Assembly: GCF_000224145.3 (NCBI RefSeq)
Contig: NW_004190373.2
Location: forward strand, 20,828 to 84,827
DNA length: 64,000 nt
Reading direction: 5' to 3'
Source of the DNA: Ciona intestinalis
Lineage: Eukaryota > Chordata > Ascidiacea > Phlebobranchia > Cionidae
Part shown: one piece after another, positions 36,096-48,900 of the stretch
How positions within the stretch are numbered: position 1 is the stretch's first letter
How the letters are laid out: each line of letters opens with the position of its first letter
The notes under the pieces: generated by a model
What the model was told of the DNA's origin: nothing
The model's input: the letters and a program-made list of their open reading frames with translations, nothing else
Database searches by the model: none
Program-made: the position numbers and the translations under genes

Positions 36096-38754
36096 TTATG
36101 AAAAGTTTGTTCCCGGGAGATGCATGTTGTTGCTGCTGGAGGAAGACCTTCCGATTCCCGCCGATAAACTTCGAATCTCCCGATCTCCATGGAAACGTCG
36201 CGGGAGCCTGTTATCTACGTCATAATGCTTTGTTCTGTGTCGTCTGCGTCGAAGATAAATCGCGACACAAATGACAAATATACAAATCGCGCTGATCGCC
36301 GCTATCGTGCCCATTATGACGTATTCGATCCGAATTTTGGATTCTGGAAAAACAATGATGAAATAACTGAAGCATGAAACACCACGTGACTTTACCTTCA
36401 ACCAGTGCAGGATCCAACCGCTTGGTGGCGGTGTCGAGCCCTCTTTGTGACATCATAGAAGGATTGTTACGTATTAGGAATGGACCAATAGCAAGCCGTA
36501 TGTCTGGCTCCCTGTTCGCTTCGTCCACCGAGCGGCGCACGCGAGCTGGTGATGACGTAATGTTATCACACGTGGGTTGGCAAGCCTGTGACGTCATAGA
36601 TATTATTGTTACGGTCAACGAGGTTTGAGTTTATATAACTAAGCTAATATAAGCCATATATATAGTTACTTAATACCAACGTTTCGATTTTAAATATAAT
36701 CCCCTAAAAAATAATAATTTCAAAATATAATTGCGTTTGCCTGTTGATACAATGTGACGTTGCACACCCCGACCACACAATGCAAGTACACTGGTAGATC
36801 ACGTGACCACGAGAATATCTGGAACGAAAACAACGATTTGTTGCTGGGCGATGATTGGTCCATATTCACTGTCGGGTCCAGCTCGCTGGGACATCTAGCG
36901 GATGGAAAATATTACAAAATTAGATATTGTGCCCGCAAACGTGTTGGTAAAATCCGGCGCTTTTGTAATCTACATTCCCCCGTCTCTCGCCTTTGGATTA
37001 ACCAAGTTACTCAGTTTCCTTGTATTGTCAGTTGTACTGTAGTAAAGTCAGTGTATGCGTTTCGTTTGTCTTTGATTATTTTAAAGCTTGTATGTTGCTG
37101 ATTTCGTTGCAACATAATATTGATGGTGGTTGTGCCATCATCTTGTTCGAGTAGAAGCGCAACATTTGATTGCTTATAAAATGGAATGGCTGCGACCCAG
37201 TCTGTGTTTTAGATCTTAAATATTTTCCACAAGATCTTAAGTTAAGTAAATACATGATAGGAGTATAAACAACCAACCCTCTATCAACCAGTACGTGGGT
37301 GAACTCGGCTCCCGTTGTATCGGCCGCACTCGTTGCTATGCAACTCTTATACGTCACGGTGAGGTCTTTTTGTGACGTCATCAACTGCACCTGTGCGTAG
37401 ACACGTTGCCCGGTAACCAGGGTGGCTGGGGGTCGAAGGTCAGATAGAGGTGAAAGGTCAAGGGTCGGAAACATTTTCAAATCGATGATGAATTTACCGT
37501 AGGCGACCTGACGTTCCGGTTGGCTGGTGACGTAACAATCAATCAAGTTTGACGTAACAATGTGAGACCAATTGGTTGTTACGTCACAGAAGCAATCATG
37601 TCGTAAATTACGTAATAATAGCAAACAAGATTTACCCCACAGTTTAATATTTCAGGTTTTTTAACATGTTGACGTCACGAACAATGACGTCATCAACTTA
37701 CTTAATGGCTGGCGATATTGATTGTCGGAGAGAGGTGACGTAATTACGCGGGTACACGCATGACCAATCAAGCAGAACCAAATTATCAGGTGATGACGTA
37801 CTAGATGACGTATTCGATGACGTATCAAGGAAGAGTCGGTTTTTATAAACAAAGTTTCTTCCTCTCTGTAATGCATGAGGTTAGTAAGGTGGTGTGAGCG
37901 CCATCTACCGACCACCTTTTTAATATTTGTTCCACAGTTGGAGAATATATTCAAGGTCACCACGAGTTCATCTCCTACGTCACGTGACCAACATCGCGCC
38001 TCATCGCGTCGACCGCGACCTACGTAAACCAACTTCCGGTCAACCGTCCCAGCTTCTTCTCGCACCAGGGACTTCCCCACCACCAACACTATCCGATCCC
38101 TCAAACACCGGACGTGAGGTAATTCTGTGTATTGTGACGTCATAGTAATTATACATTGTGACGTCATAGCAAAACTTTAGCCTAACTGTCTATGAATTAA
38201 AACTGTAATTGTTTTTATCAATTATCAGATTAGGGAATTTCCCATCGATTTAAAAAACCTTTTGAACACTCATGCTTGTGACGTAACAATAAAGAACAAG
38301 AATTTACAAATTCAATCCAACAATGCTTTTAAACTAATCACTATGACTTCATAATTAAGTTAAGTAAACAATTGACCACGTGGTTGGTTTAGAAGTTTTA
38401 ATTGGTTGAACATGACTTTCTATTGGGTGTGATGTCATAATACTCCATTAAAACGTAATCGATGCAAACAATAACATTGTTGTGACGTCACAATGTTCAA
38501 GCAATTTGTAGAACAGCAATGATTGTTTTGTCACAATCACCGATTGTACCATGCCCCGACAAGCATTTATTACGTCACAATAAACCTGTCGCGACAAAAC
38601 CGCGACGAAATAATAAATGAATAAATATTCGAAACTTAACTGTTGTCGCAGAACCGTCCGTGGTAATCTTGTGCGCATGCGCAGTAGAATCCCCCCATCG
38701 CGTACGGACGTTCCACACAAGTTGCATTGTGACGACATAATCCTTCCTTGCAAG
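36096..38754 (-). CDS. EGF + ZP-domain type I membrane protein, 5' end unresolved
   Basis: Likely a secreted/cell-surface matrix-forming glycoprotein. Exons: 38754-38641, 38124-37916, 37865-37702, 37523-37278, 36894-36741, 36585-36396, 36343-36096; phases join to 440 residues plus stop. Order: EGF-like module with six Cys (ACKEGLC ... ATC ... FYCAC ... GRFCD); ZP-N starting VRCLRDRIVLVVGKSL, with SNCGTN and the hallmark CVYPRN; ZP-C with YAQVQL, DLTVTYKSCIAT, GCPSELDPT, FSFQIFSW, YLHCVVGVC; a furin-type site RVRR before SVDEANREP; a transmembrane segment (IAAISAICIFVICVAIYL) and an Arg-rich cytoplasmic tail ending LPGTNFS. Furin cleavage before the membrane anchor is how ZP proteins are released to polymerise. 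A 43-nt possible upstream exon (39257-39215) fits in phase but no signal peptide was found. The intron 36740-36586 begins GC, not GT. Not assignable to a named ZP protein. Confidence 0.85.
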
Positions 38755-40937
38755 CTGTTCCCAACAAATATAAAATTATTAAGTAATATAAAATAACTTG
38801 TTTTTATCTCTTCGAATAAATCAAATAAATAAAACAACGAAGAAGGTATTATTATGACGTAACGATCTACCTGGCGTAAATGCTGATGACGTCAGCAAGA
38901 AATTTAAAAAACACAGAAAATAAGATTCTGGATTCTTCATTCTGCGGAAACAATGTATATTGTTACGTCACTGTATCACTTATGACCTATCTTGCTGTTG
39001 TATTACGTCACAACCCCCTTTATTCAGCCGCACATATACAAACGTGCCCCTACCAACATCCACCCCCCTATATATATCTACTACCACAAACTTTAACTTT
39101 ATTATATGAATGCTACCTCTTGCTGACAAACTTATACGAATGCTACATGCTATACTGTGCTCACCACCACCGCTGACAAACTTAATAACATTAGAACCCT
39201 CGCCTTCAACTCACCGCGTGTGAAACGCTCGATTAGACAGCGCGAAAGAAAAGCAATCTTAGTGACGTCATAAATGACACTGTCACTTTATAAATGAACG
39301 AGAGTAAAAACGTTACATTATGACATCACAATCAACAATATTATGATGTAATAAAATAATCAAATAATGTACGTTTTCGAGGTTTGTGACGTCACAGTAG
39401 CAGCGATATCGCGTAAAGCCTTCCGGTCAAGTCGACCATTATAATTGAACAATGGTCATTATAATTTGGGAGCGACCGCTTAAAATATTAAAAGCTTTTG
39501 GTTACAACTTGTTCGGTTCTAAAGTTTACTCGAACTGATGTAAATATTTATGTTAGCTTACGTTGCAACGGTATGGGAACGTGTGAAAATAATTGCAATA
39601 TGAAATAAGTTTCTTTATTCATAATGTTCATTATTACGTCACGTATAAACACAATAAATTCAAGTATTTCTAGAATTTCTAAACCGGATGTTTCAATTAA
39701 GTTTAATTAAACATAATTGGAACTAATTACTACGCGCGGATGAATTATCCTCGGATGAATATATTAGTTAATAAATTATTCGGATCTTTATATCACGTGA
39801 CAAGTCCTCTGATTGGTTGGGAGGATTTCTCGAATTCACTTCATTGTGACGTCAATAATGAAACATAATGCAATAATTATGACGTAATAATGATTTGTGG
39901 TAAAGATTATGACGTAAACAAACATGTCACGTGACACGTGGGTAAAATATTTTGAAATGTTCTAGAACACGGGTTGATTATTACGTCAAAATCGCAATTT
40001 GTTCTAAATGAACAACCACGTCATAATAAACATATGTTACGTCACAATAATAAACCTGCGACAAGTTTAAATGACGTCAACGCTACGTGATTTTAAGTGA
40101 CGTCGCGTACCGATATTACCTAATCAGAACGTAGGTTGTTTACCGCCATCATGCGGATAAGAAGGAACAATCACAATTTACGACTCGCCGTATGTCAATG
40201 TCAATGTAACAAAGCTATCTATGACGAATATTCGGAATAATAACCTTATATGTTACGTCACAATGTACATTAACACGTCATATATTGAAATAAGATTGTA
40301 GATATCTCAGACAATGATGTTGTGATTGTTGTTGTGACGTAATAAACGACAACAGTTACGTTTGAAATTAACGAAATTACCCCGAAGTGCCATCGTCGCG
40401 TCGAGGGTTCTTCAGTTTACTTGTCGTTGCTATGACGACACAATACGACTGTGACGTGATAAATAGATGTTTCGCGTTGGAGAGCGATCGTGGTCGACGT
40501 TAGAAACGACTTTCGCCCGCACAAGTACCCCGCCCCCCACATATGTAGAAGTTAGTCGCTGCTGTCGCTATATTGCGATTATGTTCCATAGTGACGTCAC
40601 AGAATCAATCATGACCTAATAATCGATGAATTTCTTGATTAAACTAATGGACAAAGTAGATAGTGACGTAATAAAGGGATAGGAAGTTTAGAACGAAGAA
40701 CAAAGAGGTGACAGTGACGTCATAAATTGGCAGCGAGATGTCATAATAGAAATGCTTTATTAAATAGTAATGGCAACTTTTGTGCCAAGTAGCAAAGATT
40801 ACAATATATTTAGAAAATATCGGATGCGGCGCAGAAACCGAAATATTTGTATGAATTGTTGGAAACGACAGTCGTTTTATGCTTTGTTTGATTGTTACAT
40901 CATAGAGTTAGAAACAATTGGCATTGAACTAAATACA
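38755..40937. other. Divergent spacer between ZP and Ly6-type genes
   Basis: Holds the unseen 5' part of the ZP gene and the promoter of the Ly6-type gene. The main feature is the great number of TGACGTCA / TGACGTAA octamers, often spaced by tens of bases (39260-40760). No TATA box is evident. A possible 43-nt ZP exon sits at 39215-39257. Confidence 0.5.
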
Positions 40938-41328
40938 ATGAGACAATCAACATTATTGTGGACTATTGTTACGTCACTTTTATTAATAGGTAAGTCATTA
41001 TGACGTAATATTCAAACAATATAGGGTTTTAATTGGTTTGTTGTAGGTCACGTGGGTTTTGTGACGTATGCTCAAGAAGATGACGCAGCTGATGACGTAG
41101 CCGATGACGTAGGCGGTAATGACGTAGATGCTGGTAACGCAACGGTAAAAAATATTTTCTTGATTTATTTTAAGTAAAATAATCAAACATGCTGACGTAT
41201 AAATTGTTATTGTGACGTCACAGGGCGTCGCGATTTGCTTCCAATGCAATTCAACCGATGATTGCGCGGTCGAACAAGAAGCGGGGAATTCTACAGTTCA
41301 AGAATGTGAGGCCGGCCAGCATTGCTGG
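40938..41328 (+). CDS. Secreted Ly6/uPAR-type three-finger protein, 3' partial
   Basis: Three exons: 40938-40989, 41047-41144, 41224-41328 (85 residues, phases agree). Residues 1-26 are a signal peptide (MRQSTLLWTIVTSLLLIG then HVGFVTYA, cleavage probably before QEDD). Next an acidic segment rich in DDV (DDAADDVADDVGGNDVDAG), then the start of a Ly6/uPAR domain: ICFQCNSTDDC ... VQECEAGQHCW, with two NST glycosylation sequons. The rest of the disulphide-rich domain, and any GPI signal, must lie beyond the 91-bp array, in or past the 42431-42930 gap. In-frame codons upstream (from about 40770) are read as 5'UTR because the chosen ATG gives a clean signal peptide. Function unknown; Ly6 proteins are ligands, receptors or complement regulators. 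Confidence 0.7.
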
Positions 41329-41426
41329 GTAAGTTGGTTTAATATCGTTGGTATCCTGGGTTGGATTATGGTCAAGTACACGAATAGTATACCTTGGGTG
41401 TTGGGGGCAACTCTGGTCTAAATCTC

Positions 41427-42405
41427 ACGTCCAAGTTACTGTCCGAAACATCTGCTGATCATGAGTTTAGTATCCAGACAGTAACTTGGTCCATCATCAG
41501 TGTAAAAGGGGTTACTATCCACCAAGTTACTGTCCGAAACATCTGCTGATCATGAGTTTAGTATCCAGACAGTAACTTGGTCCATCATCAGTGTAAAAGG
41601 GGTTACTATCCACCAAGTTACTGTCCGAAACATCTGCTGATCATGAGTTTAGTATCCAGGCAGTAACTTGGTCCATCATCAGTGTAAAAGAGGTTACTAT
41701 CCACCAAGTTACTGTCCGAAACATCTGCTGATCATGAGTTTAGTATCCAGACAGTAACTTGGTCCATCATCAGTGTAAAAGGGGTTACTATCCACCAAGT
41801 TACTGTCCGAAACATCTGCTGATCATGAGTTTAGTATCCAGACAGTAACTTGGTCCATCATCAGTGTAAAAGGGGTTACTATCCACCAAGTTACTGTCCG
41901 AAACATCTGCTGATCATGAGTTTAGTATCCAGACAGTAACTTGGTCCATCATCAGTGTAAAAGGGGTTACTATCCACCAAGTTACTGTCCGAAACATCTG
42001 CTGATCATGAGTTTAGTATCCAGACAGTAACTTGGTCCATCATCAGTGTAAAAGGGGTTACTATCCACCAAGTTACTGTCCGAAACATCTGCTGATCATG
42101 AGTTTAGTATCCAGACAGTAACTTGGTCCATCATCAGTGTAAAAGAGGTTACTATCCACCAAGTTACTGTCCGAAACATCTGCTGATCATGAGTTTAGTA
42201 TCCAGACAGTAACTTGGTCCATCATCAGTGTAAAAGAGGTTACTATCCACCAAGTTACTGTCCGAAACATCTGCTGATCATGAGTTTAGTATCCAGACAG
42301 TAACTTGGTCCATCATCAGTGTAAAAGAGGTTACTATCCACCAAGTTACTGTCCGAAACATCTGCTGATCATGAGTTTAGTATCCAGACAGTAACATGGT
42401 GCAAT
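41427..42405. repeat. 91-bp tandem array with an inverted repeat in each unit (11 units)
   Basis: Units start every 91 bp (41431, 41522, 41613, 41704 ... 42341). Each has CCAAGTTACTGTC and, 31-34 nt later, its exact complement GACAGTAACTTGG, then a ~34-nt linker (tccatcatcagtgtaaaa...). Copies are nearly identical (AGACAG/AGGCAG, GGGG/GAGG variants). Last unit is degenerate and runs to the gap. Lies in an intron of the Ly6-type gene. Confidence 0.95.
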
Positions 42406-42430
42406 CATCATTGTAACTTTGTTGTAACTC

Positions 42431-42930
42431 NNNNNNNNNNNNNNNNNNNNNNNNNNNNNNNNNNNNNNNNNNNNNNNNNNNNNNNNNNNNNNNNNNNNNN
42501 NNNNNNNNNNNNNNNNNNNNNNNNNNNNNNNNNNNNNNNNNNNNNNNNNNNNNNNNNNNNNNNNNNNNNNNNNNNNNNNNNNNNNNNNNNNNNNNNNNNN
42601 NNNNNNNNNNNNNNNNNNNNNNNNNNNNNNNNNNNNNNNNNNNNNNNNNNNNNNNNNNNNNNNNNNNNNNNNNNNNNNNNNNNNNNNNNNNNNNNNNNNN
42701 NNNNNNNNNNNNNNNNNNNNNNNNNNNNNNNNNNNNNNNNNNNNNNNNNNNNNNNNNNNNNNNNNNNNNNNNNNNNNNNNNNNNNNNNNNNNNNNNNNNN
42801 NNNNNNNNNNNNNNNNNNNNNNNNNNNNNNNNNNNNNNNNNNNNNNNNNNNNNNNNNNNNNNNNNNNNNNNNNNNNNNNNNNNNNNNNNNNNNNNNNNNN
42901 NNNNNNNNNNNNNNNNNNNNNNNNNNNNNN
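42431..42930. other. Assembly gap (500 N)
   Basis: Exactly 500 N between the 91-bp array and the second METTL3 exon. Must hide the end of the Ly6-type gene and most of METTL3, so the true length is probably much larger. Confidence 0.9.
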
Positions 42931-43100
42931 TCGTCACATGACGTTGGTTCAACTGTTTAAGTTTAAATTAATTGAGGAAACATGACACCCACTACCCACC
43001 CACCTCCTTGCCGCTTCTTTCTTCGCTTCTGGAGAATCTCCCTCAAGTTTTCTTGTTTACGTTTGTGTTCTTGAATTATTTTCCACGTCTCTGATGACAT
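42931..43100 (-). CDS. METTL3: METTL3, catalytic subunit of the m6A RNA methyltransferase (first exons only)
   Basis: METTL3 with METTL14 methylates adenosine N6 in mRNA in the nucleus. Only the N-terminus is visible: exon 43100-43004 encodes 32 residues beginning MSSETWKIIQEHKRKQ and continuing ENLREILQKRRKKRQG, which parallels the human start (MSDTWSSIQAHKKQ, then a Leu/Arg coiled segment). Donor GTGGGT follows. A second exon begins at 42952 (after TTAAACAG) and enters the gap after 22 nt. The catalytic DPPW region is not in the window. A 3' splice-like site (GTTGTTGATTTTAG) lies 17 nt before the ATG. It follows the S6 kinase gene on the same strand, 432 bp apart. Identity rests on a short N-terminal match, hence moderate confidence. 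Confidence 0.6.
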
Positions 43101-43532
43101 TTTTATCAAAACTTTGACTAAAATCAACAACTTATGAGCAGTTCGACAAATGTTTTATTTTGAATTCTGAAATTTAATTCAATTTTCATAAGTTGTCGCA
43201 AAAGAAACACAAATCACCCACTGACAATCGCTACGGTAGCGAACCTTACAATAATGTGTTTTACAAGTTATTGAGATGAGATATACTTTAGTACTGGCAC
43301 GCCCCTTTTACACGGATCACGATTTCCAAAACAGCTGATTTTAAAAACATGATACGAGAAAGTTTATTTTTGCAAACTTTTCTAAAACTAGATTTATAAC
43401 GTGGGTGACAATTGCCTATGATAAAATAAAAATTAAAATTCGACTGAAAAACAAAAATAAATAGAACAGGAATAGACATAAGTTTAAAAACTTGATATTT
43501 CTTAAAATTAACCAGAATGATAATTTTATATT
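43101..43532. other. Spacer between S6 kinase stop and METTL3 start
   Basis: AT-rich. Carries the S6 kinase 3' flank (read on the minus strand) and the presumed leader region of METTL3. No repeat or other gene seen. Confidence 0.5.
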
Positions 43533-45902
<2,370 letters not shown>

Positions 45903-48900
45903 ATGGAAGTGACTTCGTCACAAAATGGTTTCAACAGCGAATCTCCTCAAAATCACAAAAGCAACAAGGTATTATATAATGATTCTTATATTTTGCAACT
46001 TTTTATGGCATATATTTTGTTTTTAGACCAGGGAACATAAAAAAAAGAAAAAGTATGTCTTGGGTTCGGATGGTAAACCGAAGCTTGGACCAGACGGTCG
46101 ACCGATAAGAATCAAATCGGAACATAAACTTAAGAAACAAATCAATCATACTGGAGAGTGAGTTTATTTTATGCAAAATGTATTAAAAAGTGTTATTTAT
46201 GTTTGATTATAGCTAAATTACATTAAGATCTTTTAAAAACTTTCACTTTTCTATTTCAGCGCAATTCAAATCAAAAAAGAAAAACCAGAAATAGTTTCTG
46301 TGAGTTTTGATGATATTTTGATCTTTTTATTCACATACAGTGATTTTTGTGACATCACAAACTAAGAATACAAAGTAATAAAGTTAAATGTTTTTATTAT
46401 TTTAAAATAAAAATGTTACGAATTGTTTTCTGTACTGTTTAAAATATTTTTTCCTTTAAATGTAAATTTTTTATTGAAGCCAAAAGCCGAAAAAAGAAGA
46501 TCGGATTGTGAGGCGGTTGAAAAGTAAGTTTTGTAAAAATAGTTGAACATTTTGTGACAATTCAATTATTCAGACTCAAAAAGAAAATAAAGAAAGAGAA
46601 ACACGCTGAAAAAAGAAAACACGATTCTGACCAAGAAATTCGACAGAAAAAGGTAAAATCAAGATCGAAATATTTCATTGCAACAAACTTGTAAAATAAG
46701 CTGTTTCAGAAGAAAATTGTGAAACAAGAAATTGAAAGCCCAACAAAAGTGAAGGTGATTATGGGGTTTGTGTAACATATGGAGTAATATAGACTGTTAT
46801 AGTTGTATTAACTGTTAGGTTTAATAAGTGGGAAGTCCAAACAAATATTTTAAAGTTTGTTTCATTGTAGAAAGAGAAGAAAGAAGAAGGAGATGATAAA
46901 TGGAAATGGTGGGAAGAGAAAGGGAATGAAAAAGATAGCGGAATTAAATGGAAGTTTCTTGAACATAAGGGACCTGTGTTTGCTCCTCCGTATGAACCAT
47001 TGCCGTCATCTGTATTGTTTAAGTACGACGGTAGGTGCAACAAGCAGTGTAGTGAGTTAGTGTATTGAGCCACACCTTTAATTGGTGTATTTTCACCAGT
47101 ATTACTATGAGATGCTCACCAATGTTACTGCTATAATAATAATGTTTAATCTTTGAAGGTAAACCAATGAAGTTAAGTTTAGAGGCCGAGGAAGTGATGA
47201 CGTTTTACGCTAAAATGCTAGATCACGAATATNNNNNNNNNNNNNNNNNNNNNNNNNNNNNNNNNNNNNNNNNNNNNNNNNNNNNNNNNNNNNNNNNNNN
47301 NNNNNNNNNNNNNNNNNNNNNNNNNNNNNNNNNNNNNNNNNNNNNNNNNNNNNNNNNGTGGGGTGCAGGTTGGTCGGTGGGGTACGGGGTGGACGGTGGG
47401 GTGCGGGGTGGTCGGTGGGGTACGGTGTGATCGGTGGGGTACGGGGTGGTCGGTGGGGTACGGGGTGGTCGGTGGGGTGCGGGGTGGTCGGAGGGCAAAA
47501 CAACCTAAAGATATTTGGGCAAAATCTTATGGAACATCTGTAATATAACGATGCTTGAATGGTTGCGTATATATATTAAAAACCCAACACATCCTAATAA
47601 ATGAAACATCATACATATAATGAAACTTGCAGGTGATGAATAAACAGGAACGTTCAACAATCACAGACCTCGGGAAATGTAATTTTCGAGATGTTTGTTC
47701 GTATTTTCAACAAAAGTCAGAAGAGAGAAAAGCGAGGTCTAAGGAGGAGAAACAAGTATGTGACATCATAATTGTTGTGACATCATAATTGTTGTGACAT
47801 CATCATGACATCGCAGGAGGAAAAAAAGAAGAACGAAGCTTTGATCGAAGAGTTTGGGTTTTGCGATTGGGACGGACATCGTGAGAAGATCGGAAACTTT
47901 CGGTTGGAACCCCCAGGGTTATTTAGGGGGCGGGGGAATCACCCAAAGATGGGTAAACTGAAGAAACGGATTATTCCCGAGAATATTACAATAAACTGCA
48001 GCAAGTAATGTATAGCGGTTTGTCTCTAACGCAAGAGGTTGATTGTTGTTGTTTAGAAACTCCAAGATACCAAAGCCACCCGCTGGTCATAAGTGGAAGG
48101 AAGTTCGTCATGACAACGCTGTGACGTGGTTAGTGTCGTGGACCGAGAATGTTCAGAACCAGAATAAATACATCATGTTAAACCCCAGCTCCAGAGTCAA
48201 GGTATGGTTTAATATGGAGGTTAAGATTATTGTGGTAAAGTGGTTAGTGCGTAGGGTCCTGAAGATATTTGTCATTGCCACCATTGTGGGCGTATTAAGT
48301 TTACACCAAACGATCGCGAGGTGATGCTTTACGCGCGTTATAATGCAATGAATCCATGTGTGAATCCATACCATACGTAACAAACATGCTGCTTGGCTGA
48401 GGAAAACATCGTAAATATACAGCAGTGCTACTTCTGGAACGTATTTAGGTTGTTTATTACAGCCTGTTGCCCTGTTTAATAGGCAAATTAAAATTATTTA
48501 ACACGTAACTATGAGAAAGGCAGTGTCAATTTTGTGTTGCGTAAATTACCAAGCGATCCAATATTTTGGCTTGGAGCCTTCAGTAATGTAGGTGGTATGA
48601 GAACGCTACATGAACCAAAAAATGGTACACGAGATATTAAAGTTTGGGAAACACTGCTGTAATACATCTTAATTTGGGATCGGGCTTGAGGTGTTTGAAA
48701 CAGAACACCTGTGTTATAACGACTGTCGTTGCCCCTACCCTGCGAGAATAAATAAGTTATAAACAGCGACCGCTTACAGGGAGAAAAAGATTGGCAGAAA
48801 TACGAAGTAGCACGTAATTTGAAATCCAAAGTTGATCGTATACGTGAGGATTATATGAGAGATTTGAAAAGCGACGAGATGATGGTTCGGCAACGTGCTG

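Noticed and set aside
40770-40937. N-terminal extension of the Ly6-type protein
   Set aside because: In frame but highly basic and Cys-poor, and it would bury the signal peptide; the ATG at 40938 gives a normal secreted start.
41427-42405. CRISPR array
   Set aside because: Regular repeats with dyad symmetry, but the spacers are identical between units, there are no cas genes and the context is an animal gene intron.
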